Assembly: GCF_024733565.1 (NCBI RefSeq)
Contig: NZ_JANIOC010000001.1
Location: 177,106 to 241,105, forward strand
Direction: 5' to 3'
DNA: 64,000 nucleotides
From: Rossellomorea sp. SC111
Lineage (GTDB): Bacteria > Bacillota > Bacilli > Bacillales > Bacillaceae_B
The notes under the pieces are model-generated. The model was not told the origin of the DNA. It saw only the letters and a program-made list of their open reading frames with translations, and did not search any database. Of the stretch, positions 1 to 9,229 are shown piece after piece. The stretch's first letter is position 1. Each line of letters starts with the position of its first letter. The translations under genes and the position numbers were made by a program.

Positions 1-559
1 CTCTTTCAGAATCAATTTTGTCACGGCGGGCAATTTCTTCTTTTAATTGCTCAAGATCACTCGGATATCCCTTCGAGAGGTTCTCTTCATGTCTTCTTTG
101 GGCACGTTCGTCCACACTCGCAAGTAAGAAAACCTTGATTTCCGCATCCGGAATGACATGAGTGCCGATATCCCTTCCGTCCATCACTACAGCGCCTTCT
201 TTCGCAAGCTGCTGCTGTCTCTTCACCATTTCTTCCCTCACCCCGGAATGCACGGCCACATGAGACACTGAATTGGTCACGGAAGCCTGACGGATTTCAT
301 CTGTTACATCATTCCCGTCCAGGAATACAAGCTGTCCATCTTCAGAAGGTTCAAGTTCGATCGTCGTTTCTGCCAATAGTTGATTCAATTCATTCTCATC
401 ATGCAAGTCTACATTGTTGCTCAAAGCTTTATACGTTAAAGAGCGGTACATCGCCCCGGTATCAATATAAAGATAAGATAATTTCCCTGCCACAATCTTT
501 GCAACAGTGCTTTTCCCTGCTGCTGCAGGACCATCGATTGCAATTCTTAACTTTTTCAA
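1..559 (-). CDS. cmk: Cytidylate kinase, 5' part only
   Basis: Phosphorylates CMP and dCMP with ATP in cytosolic pyrimidine nucleotide metabolism. The visible 186 codons start with the P-loop [10 protein letters not shown] at residues 9-18 and continue through DTGAMYRS and [10 protein letters not shown], all typical of bacterial Cmk. The C-terminal ~35-40 residues lie beyond the left edge of the window. The start is TTG at 559: the only nearby ATG is followed at once by a stop codon, and AGGTGG lies five bases upstream of the TTG. It is the usual left neighbour of ypfB/ypfA. Confidence 0.93.
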   Translation of the reverse strand, partial: MKKLRIAIDGPAAAGKSTVAKIVAGKLSYLYIDTGAMYRSLTYKALSNNVDLHDENELNQLLAETTIELEPSEDGQLVFLDGNDVTDEIRQASVTNSVSHVAVHSGVREEMVKRQQQLAKEGAVVMDGRDIGTHVIPDAEIKVFLLASVDERAQRRHEENLSKGYPSDLEQLKEEIARRDKIDSER

Positions 560-663
560 TTCATCCACCTACTTAAGTTCCTAATAATTTTCTTACCCAT
601 TTTAACATAAATCTCTCTTTTCGTTTATAGATTCTTTCCTTTGGGATGTTCTTTCAAAAAAAA

Positions 664-688
664 AGAGCAGGGATTCATCTCCTGCTCT
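664..688 (-). terminator. Terminator after ypfB
   Basis: AGAGCAGG pairs with CCTGCTCT around a short loop. On the minus strand a run of T follows. The hairpin overlaps the ypfB stop codon. Confidence 0.75.
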
Positions 689-863
689 AACGTGATAAGG
701 TTTCTACAATCTCACTGTATTCCATTTTCTCCACCCCTTCGTAAAAAACGAGCTTATGTATCTCGGGAAGGAGATTCAGTTGATGGAATACAAACTGGAC
801 CGTTATTAATAATATGACATGTATGATGGCTAATTTAATTAAAATTCTTTCTACCGTTTTCAC
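687..863 (-). CDS. ypfB: YpfB family small membrane protein
   Basis: A 58-residue protein of unknown function, matching the YpfB/DUF5359 family in length and position between cmk and ypfA. Residues ~10-28 form one hydrophobic membrane segment, and the C-terminal half is polar. The GTG at 863 is preferred because AAGGGTGATC lies at proper spacing upstream; an upstream in-frame GTG at 872 overlaps that ribosome-binding site. The start MKTVER resembles the B. subtilis protein as I recall it. Confidence 0.7.
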   Translation of the reverse strand: MKTVERILIKLAIIHVILLITVQFVFHQLNLLPEIHKLVFYEGVEKMEYSEIVETLSR

Positions 864-915
864 AAAGATCACCCTTTTTCCGTACTAAGAAAAAGTATGT
901 GTACTTTTTGGTTTT

Positions 916-1563
916 TTATTCAAGCAAGCCTTTTTTTCTTAAGTCAAGCTGCCTTTCGAAACAATATCTTAAAATATACTGTCTCTGATTTTCAGTTAAT
1001 TGAACAAACTCGATGCTCGCAATCTGTTTGTGCTCTTTTTCCCATACCCGGATCACTTTTCCTTCGATTTCTGCGTACCTGCACTCCCCTGTCTGCATCG
1101 GCAGGACGATGGTTGTGGACAGCTTTGCGCCATTTATCAAACCCATTTCCTTCCTCACCACTACAGCACATCCCCCTGCACTGAGATCTTCCGTGATTGT
1201 CGGGTAAAACTGACCATTGATCTTCAATGAAATGTCAGTATTGGCTTCTACACGGACAAATTGTCGTCTTTGGACTTTAATTAACCCCTCGTCCCCTGGA
1301 TAATGCAGGTGGATCATCGGTATTTTGGATAATTTACGGCCCATCACTTCTGTTTCAAACATCAGGACTGTCTGTTCATTGAGGGTGAAGCTTGCTTTCA
1401 TCTGCGTTCCATCGATTAAAAAAACGGCTTTCTCGGTTTTGGTATGAATGGGATAATCAATAAAAATCCCCTCCCCGGAAAGTTCGACCACCCTGCATCT
1501 ATATCGATCAAATGTTTCATTATGTAAAGGCTCCAATTGCAATGTGGTACCTGCTTTTATCAT
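916..1563 (-). CDS. motI: PilZ-domain c-di-GMP receptor (YpfA/MotI flagellar brake)
   Basis: In B. subtilis the homologue YpfA/MotI (DgrA) binds c-di-GMP and inhibits the flagellar stator. The N-terminal half is a YcgR-type barrel and the C-terminal half a PilZ domain. The c-di-GMP motifs are visible: QRRQFVR (RxxxR, residues ~98-104) and DLSAGG (D/NxSxxG, ~127). The length of 215 aa fits the family. An ATG eight codons upstream at 1587 has no ribosome-binding site, whereas the chosen ATG has purine-rich AAGTGGG upstream. The c-di-GMP enzymes and the stator genes are not in this window. Confidence 0.85.
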   Translation of the reverse strand: MIKAGTTLQLEPLHNETFDRYRCRVVELSGEGIFIDYPIHTKTEKAVFLIDGTQMKASFTLNEQTVLMFETEVMGRKLSKIPMIHLHYPGDEGLIKVQRRQFVRVEANTDISLKINGQFYPTITEDLSAGGCAVVVRKEMGLINGAKLSTTIVLPMQTGECRYAEIEGKVIRVWEKEHKQIASIEFVQLTENQRQYILRYCFERQLDLRKKGLLE

Positions 1564-1671
1564 AGTCCGAAATTCCCACTTTCCCATAATATGTATCTAT
1601 ATTATGTCACGAGATCCCTCACCTTTCCATACCTTTTTTAACTCCATTCTGAATTTTCGAATAAGAAGAAA

Positions 1672-1702
1672 GGGACGGACCTTCAAATTTAAGGTCCGTC
1701 CC
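1672..1702 (-). terminator. Terminator after sleB-ypeB
   Basis: GGGACGGACCTT and AAGGTCCGTCCC form a perfect 12-bp stem with a 7-nt loop, followed on the minus strand by a pyrimidine-rich tract. Confidence 0.8.
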
Positions 1703-1710
1703 GCTGAGTG

Positions 1711-3057
1711 TTATACGACTTCTTCGTAAATGGGCTCTGCTTGTTTGAGCCTTTCCACTTTTTCTTCTTCTCCAGTTTCTGCATTGACGAATATTCTATA
1801 GGTATCTTTGCCCAGCATACCCAGGAATTCATAGCATAGCACTTCTTCGTTCAGGTCGTTCACGATCACCGCTTGACGCTCTTCCATTATCTTCAGACTG
1901 GGGTTCGTCGTTTCTTTCGCCTCTGCCATAGTAATGGAAGCTTCAGGGATTTTTCTTTCATGATTATTCTTTAAGTATTCTTCAGCAGCAAAGCCGACAA
2001 TTTGTCCATTATCCAGTGCTACTTTTATTTTGACTGAGTCAGGGTAAATCCTAACTCCATCCAGGACCGTCACGTAAGTGAAAATCCCGATGTTATCATA
2101 TTGTGCGCTTTCAAACAACTCAAGCTTCTGAAATTTATTTTCCTTCAGGAAAGCCGTCGCCTTTTCCGCTGCTTTGTTTAAACTGATCTTCGGCTCATTG
2201 ATTTTGCGATTATTGATATACCAGATCGGATACCCGCCTTTTTGGGTGATATCCATGCTTGCTTCGGTATTTCCATTTCCGATCGATACGCTATAGAATT
2301 TGTAATCCGCCCCTTTTCCGCTTTTTGATACTTTTGCATCCTTCGATTTTGGGATAGAGGAATACTTTCTTAAAATCTTGACTGCTTCTTCTTTGGAAAT
2401 CTCTTTCCCCTTTAACTTTTTAAAATTTTGATCTTTCTTCTCAGTGTTGACAAAGGTAGTCGTTCCAATATTCGCCTCATCATATCCGGATACATTTTTC
2501 TCGACGGTCTTGAAGCCATCGATAATCGTATTATCTGCCTGCTCATCTCCTGATGCCAAAGCCATTTCCACATCCATCCATCGCAAATTGTTTTCCATGA
2601 CAAGATGCTGGACTTTACGTAACTGATTTTGTATATCGGCACTTTGTTCATACAGGTTTTCCAATGACTTATATTCTTTCTCGGTCAGTGGATTCTTGTC
2701 CAGATCCCGTACAGCTACACGATAGCTGAAATCACCGATTTCACTTAAGAATTCTTCCGTTTTATTAAATGGAAGAAGCGTCAAAGGCAGCTGCCCCACG
2801 TCACTGTGAGCCTGTGACGTTAATCTCCACACATCGGCAAGTGCCGGTGATAGTGACTTTCTTGAATTCATGGCAAGAGTGGAACCGATTTGATCATGAA
2901 GGAGGTCCACCTGGTAAGTCAATTCATGAAATGCTCTTTGATAGTTATTTTCCGCATTGATTAATATCGCATTTTTCTCCTGGTGTTCCTGGTATCCCCA
3001 GAAAGCGGTACCGGCTACACCCAGGACGAGTACCGTAATTAAAATGATACGTAGCAA
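1711..3057 (-). CDS. ypeB: Germination protein YpeB
   Basis: YpeB is needed to keep the cortex-lytic enzyme SleB stable in the dormant spore. The protein is 448 aa with an N-terminal membrane anchor (residues ~2-20) and PepSY-type repeats in the C-terminal half (the EEAVKILRKY, LNKAAEKATAFLKE and MAEAKETT regions). It lies 14 bases downstream of sleB on the same strand, so the pair is co-transcribed, as in other spore formers. The start is TTG with GAGGTG seven bases upstream. Expression is expected in the forespore (SigG). Confidence 0.95.
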   Translation of the reverse strand: MLRIILITVLVLGVAGTAFWGYQEHQEKNAILINAENNYQRAFHELTYQVDLLHDQIGSTLAMNSRKSLSPALADVWRLTSQAHSDVGQLPLTLLPFNKTEEFLSEIGDFSYRVAVRDLDKNPLTEKEYKSLENLYEQSADIQNQLRKVQHLVMENNLRWMDVEMALASGDEQADNTIIDGFKTVEKNVSGYDEANIGTTTFVNTEKKDQNFKKLKGKEISKEEAVKILRKYSSIPKSKDAKVSKSGKGADYKFYSVSIGNGNTEASMDITQKGGYPIWYINNRKINEPKISLNKAAEKATAFLKENKFQKLELFESAQYDNIGIFTYVTVLDGVRIYPDSVKIKVALDNGQIVGFAAEEYLKNNHERKIPEASITMAEAKETTNPSLKIMEERQAVIVNDLNEEVLCYEFLGMLGKDTYRIFVNAETGEEEKVERLKQAEPIYEEVV

Positions 3058-3071
3058 TTCCCTTCACCTCT

Positions 3072-3911
3072 TTAACTACAGAATATGTGTTTTCCAATTT
3101 TCTTGATTTGGGGACGGGACCAAATCCACTTACTTGTTGCCGTCGCTGGATTAAAGTAATACAGAGCACTTGATGACGGATCCCAACCGTTAATGGCATC
3201 CAACACCGCTTCTTTTGCTCTTTCATTAGGGGTTAACCAGATTTGGCCATCCGCTACAGCTGTGAACGCACCTGGTTCAAAGATGACCCCTGCCACGGTA
3301 TTGGGAAACGCCGAGCTGTCTATCCGATTAAGAATGACCGCCGCTACAGCTACTTGTCCCTCGTAAGGTTCACCACGTGATTCTCCATATACTGCGTTTG
3401 CGATCAATTGAATGTCATTTTGAGAGAAACCATTCGGTGTATTCACGGCCGTCGGCTTGGAAGGGGCCGGTTTGTTTTGAGCAGGTGCCTTTGCCCCTCC
3501 ACCACCTGTCGACCCTTTTTGTTTATCTAAATCTGTGCCGCCATAATGGCTGAAGTCATTGCCTTTTTCAATTTGATTTTTCACATATTCCTTATTGTAC
3601 TTTGATGCTTTCACAAGTTTTTCTTTTGTTTTCGCACCGGCAAGGCCATCGATTGGAAGACTGAACTCATATTGAAAGTTTCGGAGGGCCCAATAGGTCC
3701 CCCATCCAAATACACCATCAATATCGCCGTTATAATATCCGATATATTGAAGTCTGGATTGAAGCTCGATTACATCCTCACCCGTTGCGCCATGCTGAAT
3801 TACCTGGTTTGTAAAAGCGTCTGCCTTCTCCCCTTCAGAATAAATCATAAGTAGAGAACACATAAGCACCATGACGACTGAAGTAGAAACCCATTTGAAA
3901 CGACTATTCAT
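3072..3911 (-). CDS. sleB: Spore cortex-lytic enzyme SleB
   Basis: A lytic transglycosylase that degrades muramic-lactam-containing cortex peptidoglycan during germination. Signal peptide at residues 1-32; peptidoglycan-binding domain ~37-103 (GATGEDVIELQSRL and IDGVFGWGT); low-complexity Gly/Pro linker ~130-160; hydrolase domain ~163-279 with the catalytic glutamate E177 in YGESRGE. Length 279 aa, close to the family norm. GGAGG lies nine bases before the ATG. It leads the sleB-ypeB operon. Confidence 0.96.
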   Translation of the reverse strand: MNSRFKWVSTSVVMVLMCSLLMIYSEGEKADAFTNQVIQHGATGEDVIELQSRLQYIGYYNGDIDGVFGWGTYWALRNFQYEFSLPIDGLAGAKTKEKLVKASKYNKEYVKNQIEKGNDFSHYGGTDLDKQKGSTGGGGAKAPAQNKPAPSKPTAVNTPNGFSQNDIQLIANAVYGESRGEPYEGQVAVAAVILNRIDSSAFPNTVAGVIFEPGAFTAVADGQIWLTPNERAKEAVLDAINGWDPSSSALYYFNPATATSKWIWSRPQIKKIGKHIFCS

Positions 3912-4130
3912 AATGCCTTAACCTCCATATCTTCAATTAACATTAACTCTAGTTTTTGTAGAGGCTCCCATTTTATACAAGTGGAATCATTAAAAATTTA
4001 AAACTGGTACAAGTGCATGTAATAGTGAAGCACTTTGATAAGACACTGTAATGTCTCAGCAAAAAGGATGTAAACAAGCAAGGTTATAATGAGTGAGGGA
4101 TACTTCATTAATTCAAACAGGAGGGTCATG

Positions 4131-4475
4131 ATGGAGGATTATTTAGCGAAATCTTTGGATGAATGGAAAGAGGATATTTCGGAGGTATTGGATCAAATCA
4201 ATACAGATTATGAGGAAGTAAAAAAAGAACTGAAAGTCTATTCCTACAAATACGGCATTACAAAGCAGGTCATTCAGTCCACGGTGAATGAAGAAATCAT
4301 TGAAAATATCAGGGAAATGTATCATAAGCCATTTGAAGAAAAGTATAGTGAACTGAAAGAATACATGCGCGACTTGGATGAAAAAAGAAAAGTATTTCAG
4401 ATGTTTGTGAACAAAATTGATGAAGTGAAGCGAAAAGAATCCCCGAAAACCGATCTTGCTGCAGCTTATAAATAA
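4131..4475 (+). CDS. Hypothetical charged helical protein
   Basis: Not recognised. It encodes 114 residues rich in Glu, Lys and Tyr with no membrane segment; long stretches look alpha-helical or coiled-coil. AGGAGG at 4119-4124 lies six bases before this ATG. An ATG one codon upstream is closer than ideal, and one 14 codons further up has no ribosome-binding site. It is transcribed divergently from sleB and convergently with prsW, and ends in a shared terminator. No function can be assigned. Confidence 0.65.
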   Translation: MEDYLAKSLDEWKEDISEVLDQINTDYEEVKKELKVYSYKYGITKQVIQSTVNEEIIENIREMYHKPFEEKYSELKEYMRDLDEKRKVFQMFVNKIDEVKRKESPKTDLAAAYK

Positions 4476-4478
4476 AAA

Positions 4479-4533
4479 ATCCGAACGAATTCGATTTTCA
4501 ATAAAGAATTTCGAATGATCGTTCGGATTTTCT
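4479..4533. terminator. Bidirectional terminator
   Basis: AAAATCCGAACGA and TCGTTCGGATTTT form the outer stem, with a weaker inner stem (ATTCGA/TCGAAT). A and T runs flank both sides, serving the convergent hypothetical gene and prsW. Confidence 0.75.
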
Positions 4534-4564
4534 TTTGATAAAAACACTTATTGTCACAGTCACT

Positions 4565-5248
4565 TTAAATGAGTTCTTTCTTCAATTCCCTCTTATACTT
4601 CTTCTCTGTAAGCTGGTGGGCACTCTTCACTTTCTTTAATCCTAGCCACCATAAGAAAAACATAAACGGAACCATATAGTAAACCCAGTTTTTCTCAGCA
4701 AGGAAAATATAATTGTAGGTTCCATGTAACAAGATAGGAACTGAGATGGCTAGAAAAAGCCATTTATGCCTTTCTTCTCGAGATGAAAACTTGGCTTTTC
4801 CTAAATAGTATCCCATGATGACCCCGAAAAGGGCATGGCTAGAAACAGGGAGTACCGCCCTCCCAAACGCGTGTTCTACACCATTGGCGATCAAGTATAA
4901 TATATTTTCTACGGTAGCGAACCCAAGAGAAACACTGGCCCCATATACAATCCCGTCGTATGGTTCGTTAAAGTCCACGTGCTGGAAGATGGCAAACATC
5001 AAAATAAACCACTTGAAAAATTCTTCGAGGAACCCGGAAGAAATGAAGGCAGTAGACCAATTAGAGTCGATGATCCCCTCCACTTCCAGGACATATTGTA
5101 AAAACATAATCGGAAAGGTAATAAGGGCCCCGTACATAAACGTTTTAAACACCAATGTAATGGGTTCGGCATCATATTGATCCCGTAAATAAAAGTAACT
5201 TAACAATGCTAATCCTGGTGCTATACCCGCTGATAAAATCACCAGCAT
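4565..5248 (-). CDS. prsW: Site-1 intramembrane protease PrsW
   Basis: In B. subtilis PrsW cuts the anti-sigma factor RsiW in response to envelope stress, releasing SigW. The protein is 227 aa with about seven hydrophobic segments. The family motifs are present: EEFFK at residues 75-79, a conserved ATVEN in a later segment and histidines in SSHALFG and [14 protein letters not shown] lies upstream of the ATG. The position next to sleB matches B. subtilis. sigW-rsiW is not in this window. Confidence 0.9.
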   Translation of the reverse strand: MLVILSAGIAPGLALLSYFYLRDQYDAEPITLVFKTFMYGALITFPIMFLQYVLEVEGIIDSNWSTAFISSGFLEEFFKWFILMFAIFQHVDFNEPYDGIVYGASVSLGFATVENILYLIANGVEHAFGRAVLPVSSHALFGVIMGYYLGKAKFSSREERHKWLFLAISVPILLHGTYNYIFLAEKNWVYYMVPFMFFLWWLGLKKVKSAHQLTEKKYKRELKKELI

Positions 5249-5337
5249 AAAAAGTCCTCTTTTCTTTCGGTTTTCTTAATCGTATCATGTTAATGTAGGA
5301 TTGGAAATAGGAATTTAAATGGTTGGAGGAATGAATG

Positions 5338-6312
5338 ATGAAGAAAGATATTTTAGTCATACATACAGGCGGCACTATCTCGATGATGGAAGACGAACAC
5401 ACCGGAGCTGTTACGCCAGGAAAAGAAAACCCTCTTTCGGTACAGACATCCATCGTTTCAAATCTGGCAAATGTGACGGTCGAAGAAGCATTCCATCTGC
5501 CTTCCCCTCATATTACGCCGGAGCATATGCATCAACTGAAAGAGATCATCGAAGAAAAGTATCAGGAAAGGCCATTCAACGGGGCCGTCATCACCCACGG
5601 TACAGATACACTGGAAGAAACAGCTTACTTCTTAGACTTGACCCTCTCCCTTCCCATCTCGATCGTCGTGACAGGGGCCATGAGATCAAGCAATGAAATA
5701 GGAGCCGACGGTTTATATAACCTGATATCATCTGTCCGGGTGGCGGCGGACGACAAATCCATGAACAAAGGGGTTTTAGTTGTCCTGAATGACGAGATCC
5801 ACTCAGCGAAAAATGTGACCAAAACCCATACAAGCAATGTATCCACTTTCCAAAGTCCTCAGTATGGACCGATCGGAATCGTGACCAAAAGAGGTGTCCT
5901 CTTCCATCACCAGCCCACCTCGAACGAGCACTACGAGGTATGTGACATTTCCAAAAGGGTGACACTCATCAAGGCATACGCAGGGATGGATTCAAGTTTA
6001 CTGAGGGCCATTAAAGCTCTTCAGTACGATGGGGTCGTCATTGAAGCATTGGGTCAGGGAAATCTCCCGCCGGGAACGGTGGCGGGGATAGAGGAACTGT
6101 TAGAATCGAATATTCCCGTCGTATTGGTTTCCAGATGCTTCAACGGGATTGTCCAGGACATTTACGGATATTCCGGTGGTGGAAAACAACTGAAGGAAAA
6201 AGGGGTCATCTTCTCAAATGGACTAAATGGTCAAAAGGCCAGAATCAAGCTTGTGGTCGCCCTCTCCCAAATACATGATATGAAAGAATTGGAAGCGATT
6301 TTCAGAAACTAA
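5338..6312 (+). CDS. ansA: L-asparaginase (AnsA type, cytosolic)
   Basis: Hydrolyses asparagine to aspartate and ammonia. The two catalytic threonine motifs are visible: HTGGTIS near residue 10 and HGTDTLEET near 86. There is no signal peptide, so it is the cytosolic kind. About 324 aa, normal for the family. GGAGGA at 5325-5330 is seven bases before the chosen ATG; a second ATG one codon upstream is possible. It stands alone, without the ansB/ansR partners of B. subtilis. Confidence 0.88.
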   Translation: MKKDILVIHTGGTISMMEDEHTGAVTPGKENPLSVQTSIVSNLANVTVEEAFHLPSPHITPEHMHQLKEIIEEKYQERPFNGAVITHGTDTLEETAYFLDLTLSLPISIVVTGAMRSSNEIGADGLYNLISSVRVAADDKSMNKGVLVVLNDEIHSAKNVTKTHTSNVSTFQSPQYGPIGIVTKRGVLFHHQPTSNEHYEVCDISKRVTLIKAYAGMDSSLLRAIKALQYDGVVIEALGQGNLPPGTVAGIEELLESNIPVVLVSRCFNGIVQDIYGYSGGGKQLKEKGVIFSNGLNGQKARIKLVVALSQIHDMKELEAIFRN

Positions 6313-6335
6313 CAAACACTAAGAGTTTAAAAAAA

Positions 6336-6363
6336 GAAAGAGGCTCCTCTGTGAGCCTCTTTC
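6336..6363. terminator. Terminator between ansA and ypdA
   Basis: GAAAGAGGCTC and GAGCCTCTTTC form a perfect 11-bp stem. A strong T run follows on the minus strand (ypdA) and a weaker pyrimidine tract on the plus strand (ansA). Confidence 0.8.
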
Positions 6364-6375
6364 TCCTTCTTCATC

Positions 6376-7341
6376 CTATTTTTCCATACCAGTGATGGAT
6401 TCAGCAATCAGTCCTCCATGCAAACGACCGTTTTCAATAAAGATTTCATTGGCATTGTTTCCTGCAGCAATGACACCTGCAATATAGACGCCGTCTACAT
6501 TTGTTTCCATCGTTTCAGGATTATGGGCAGGACGCCCGGTTTCCTTATCGATTTCTATTCCGATCTTCGTCAGGAAGCTGTGATCGGGATGATAGCCGGT
6601 CATGGCAAACACAAAATCACTCTTGACTTCTTTTTTTTCTCCATTAACGTCGTAAAGAACAGAATCCCCGGTTATTTCATCCACACATGCCTGAAACTCC
6701 ATCGTGACCTCACCGTTTCTTACGAGGGCATCAAAATTCGGGAGGATCCATGGCTTGACACTTTTGGAATATTCACTTCCACGGTATAAGACGGTGACTC
6801 TTGCCCCGGCTTTATTCAATTCAAGGGCTGCATCAACCGCCGAGTTTTTTCCTCCGATGACCACCACATCCGTGTCAAAAAAAGGATGTGCTTCTTTAAA
6901 ATAGTGAAACACATGCTCTTGTCCCTCGCCAGGGATATCCATATAATTTGGATTATCGTAGTATCCGGTCGCGATGACAATCGACTTACTTTCGTAATGG
7001 CCCTTGGAAGTAGTCAGCGTAAAGATACCGTCGTGCTTTTCTACTTTATGGACGGTTTCAAACCGGTTGATTCTCAGCTTTTTACGCTTCGCGACTTCTC
7101 GATAATACACCAATGCCTGATTCCTTCTAGGCTTATGTTCTTCAATGACAAAAGGTACATCACCGATCTCCAGCTTCTCACTCGACGAAAAGAAAGTTTG
7201 ATGGGTAGGGTAGTGATAAATCGCATTGACGATATTCCCTTTTTCAATGATCAAAGGATTGATTCCTTTTTCTTTCAAACTAATGGCAGCAGACAACCCG
7301 CACGGTCCTCCGCCTATAACAATGCATTCTTCCATTTTCAA
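6376..7341 (-). CDS. ypdA: Bacillithiol-disulfide reductase YpdA (Bdr)
   Basis: An FAD/NADPH flavoenzyme that reduces oxidised bacillithiol. The FAD-binding motif VIGGGPCGLSAA near the N-terminus carries the conserved active-site cysteine. The NADPH motif is VIGGKNSAVDAAL, and the C-terminal FAD motif is GVYIAGVIAAGNN. The likely start is TTG at 7341 with GAAGGAG nine bases upstream; ATGs further upstream lack a ribosome-binding site. About 321 aa, matching the family. Next to gudB as in B. subtilis. Confidence 0.9.
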   Translation of the reverse strand: MKMEECIVIGGGPCGLSAAISLKEKGINPLIIEKGNIVNAIYHYPTHQTFFSSSEKLEIGDVPFVIEEHKPRRNQALVYYREVAKRKKLRINRFETVHKVEKHDGIFTLTTSKGHYESKSIVIATGYYDNPNYMDIPGEGQEHVFHYFKEAHPFFDTDVVVIGGKNSAVDAALELNKAGARVTVLYRGSEYSKSVKPWILPNFDALVRNGEVTMEFQACVDEITGDSVLYDVNGEKKEVKSDFVFAMTGYHPDHSFLTKIGIEIDKETGRPAHNPETMETNVDGVYIAGVIAAGNNANEIFIENGRLHGGLIAESITGMEK

Positions 7342-7528
7342 ATTCAGACACTCCTTCAATTCCTCTATCTGAATGGTCATGTTCATCCGTACACTTCAGA
7401 TTATCAAAAAGTCTTTACTCAGTTATTATGGAATAAGATTGCGTCCAGGTCAAAAAGGAGCCCTCAGTGTATCGGGACCCAGACTCATATTATTATTCCA
7501 CCGGTGGGATAGAATGTGATTCCAAAAG

Positions 7529-7564
7529 AAAAAAGGGTGGGATGCCACACACCTCACCCTTTTT
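7529..7564 (-). terminator. Terminator after gudB
   Basis: AAAAGGGTG pairs with CACCCTTTT around a GC-containing loop, with a T run on the minus strand. Confidence 0.75.
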
Positions 7565-7573
7565 AGTATATCG

Positions 7574-8851
7574 CTAAATCCAGCCTCTGAACCTGCAGGC
7601 TTCCGCCATTTTCCTTACACCAACCATATAGGCGGCGAGCCTCATATCCACTCTTCTTGTTTGGGACGTTTCATACACATTATTAAAAGAGCTGACCAGG
7701 ATCTTTTCAAGTTTCTCTTCCACTTCTTCTTCTGTCCAGTAATATCCTTGATTGTTTTGAACCCACTCGAAGTACGAAACCGTCACTCCACCTGACGAAG
7801 CCAACACATCAGGTACCAGTAGAATACCGCGTTCAGTCAAAATCTTCGTCGCTTCTAATGTTGTTGGTCCGTTCGCAGCTTCGACGACGATACTTGCCCT
7901 GATATTGTGGGCATTCTTATCCGTGATTTGATTTTCAATGGCTGCAGGCACAAGAATGTCACAATCAAGCTCCAGCAGTTCTTCATTGGTGATCGTATTA
8001 TTGAACAACTTCGTGACCGTTCCAAAGCTGTCGCGTCTATCCAGCAAATAATCGATGTCCAATCCGTCCTCATCGTGCAGGCCGCCGTAAGCATCAGATA
8101 TCCCGATCACCTTCGCACCGGCGTCATGCATGAATTTAGCAAGGAAGCTTCCCGCATTTCCGAAACCTTGAACGACCACCCTTGCCCCTTCGAGTTTGAT
8201 TCCCTTTTTCTTCGCCGCTTCATGGATACAGATCGTCACCCCTTTGGCAGTTGCCGTTTCACGGCCGTGGGATCCTCCCAGCACCAACGGTTTCCCGGTA
8301 ATGAAACCTGGAGAATTGTATTCATCAATACGACTGTATTCATCCATCATCCACGCCATGATTTGCGAGTTTGTGAAAACATCCGGTGCAGGAATGTCTT
8401 TAGAAGGTCCGACAATTTGGCTGATGGCACGCACATATCCACGGCTTAAACGCTCCAGCTCTCTAAATGACATATCCCGGGGATCACAGATGATCCCGCC
8501 TTTACCTCCCCCATATGGAAGGTCGACGATTCCGCATTTCAAGCTCATCCATATGGAAAGTGCCTTAACTTCCTTCTCCGAAACGTTCGGATGAAACCTG
8601 ATCCCGCCCTTTGTCGGTCCAACCGCATCATTGTGCTGGGCACGATAGCCCGTAAACACCTTTACTTTTCCATCGTCCATCCGGACTGGTATTTTAACTG
8701 TTAACATACGAATTGGTTCTTTTAATAATTCATAAACTTCTTCTGAATACCCTAATTTATCGAGCGCAAGATGAATAACCGTTTGTGTAGATTTCAACAC
8801 ATCATGCTGCTCCGGTGCTTGGTGATTTTCTTTCCCCTTTTCGGCTACCAT
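7574..8851 (-). CDS. gudB: NAD-dependent glutamate dehydrogenase
   Basis: Converts glutamate to 2-oxoglutarate and ammonia. 425 aa, very close to B. subtilis GudB. Visible motifs: the substrate-site lysine in [10 protein letters not shown], the catalytic region [11 protein letters not shown], and the dinucleotide fold [15 protein letters not shown] lies nine bases before the ATG; an upstream in-frame ATG gives only a poorly conserved extension. The short direct repeat that makes gudB cryptic in B. subtilis 168 (duplicated VKA codons) is absent from KEVKALSIW, so the gene should be active. Confidence 0.95.
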   Translation of the reverse strand: MVAEKGKENHQAPEQHDVLKSTQTVIHLALDKLGYSEEVYELLKEPIRMLTVKIPVRMDDGKVKVFTGYRAQHNDAVGPTKGGIRFHPNVSEKEVKALSIWMSLKCGIVDLPYGGGKGGIICDPRDMSFRELERLSRGYVRAISQIVGPSKDIPAPDVFTNSQIMAWMMDEYSRIDEYNSPGFITGKPLVLGGSHGRETATAKGVTICIHEAAKKKGIKLEGARVVVQGFGNAGSFLAKFMHDAGAKVIGISDAYGGLHDEDGLDIDYLLDRRDSFGTVTKLFNNTITNEELLELDCDILVPAAIENQITDKNAHNIRASIVVEAANGPTTLEATKILTERGILLVPDVLASSGGVTVSYFEWVQNNQGYYWTEEEVEEKLEKILVSSFNNVYETSQTRRVDMRLAAYMVGVRKMAEACRFRGWI

Positions 8852-8990
8852 GTATGTAAACCTCCCAGTATCCTTCACTGTTTAGCAGAACCTCGTCCGC
8901 TTTCATGACATAGTATACACGTTTGATTTCCACTTGCAAAGAAGGAAAATTCAATATGGAGTATTTTTTTGAAAACGCTGTCATTATAGA

Positions 8991-9106
8991 AAAGCGGAGG
9001 CGGCTCGTTTAGAGGCGACAAGCATAAGGCAAAGCGGACGGAAAGGCGTTCTTTGCCTTTTGGCAGGTTTGACTTATGACCTCGAGCCTCTAGCCGCCGG
9101 AGCTGG
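8991..9106 (+). repeat. Dispersed hairpin repeat R1, copy A
   Basis: A ~116-bp imperfect palindrome between gudB and mecB. The outer stem is GGCGGCT/AGCCGCC, then AGAGGC/GCCTCT, then ATAAG/CTTAT, with a central AAAGGC/GCCTTT hairpin. It shares CGACAAGC, GAAAGGCGTTCTTTGCC and GACCTCGAG with the copies at 31712, 63791 and 63915. It has no convincing coding capacity. Confidence 0.85.
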
Positions 9107-9134
9107 ACACATCTAAAAGCTCCAAACCCAAAAA

Positions 9135-9161
9135 GCACTCCCAGGAATGCCCCGAGAGTGC
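9135..9161 (-). terminator. Probable terminator after mecB
   Basis: GCACTC and GAGTGC pair around a 15-nt loop, followed by five Ts on the minus strand. Confidence 0.55.
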
Positions 9162-9229
9162 AAGAAGACGATTTTAAGCGTAAGAGGTATAATTAAAGGG
9201 GGTAAAGATTCACTATCAGGACCATCGAG

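Noticed and set aside
4143..4547. 134-codon minus-strand frame opposite the hypothetical gene at 4131
   Set aside because: Phe/Ile-rich antisense shadow of a Lys/Glu-rich gene; it also reads through the bidirectional terminator.
5591..5965. 124-codon frame antisense to ansA
   Set aside because: ansA is clearly real with catalytic motifs; the antisense frame is Arg/Ser/Trp-rich as expected of a shadow.
8560..8580. Possible gudB-cryptic direct repeat (VKA duplication)
   Set aside because: Only one VKA is encoded (KEVKALSIW), so the inactivating duplication of B. subtilis 168 is absent.
8875..9138. 87-codon minus-strand open frame between gudB and mecB
   Set aside because: It runs through the R1 palindrome, has no ribosome-binding site, and its protein has no family pattern.
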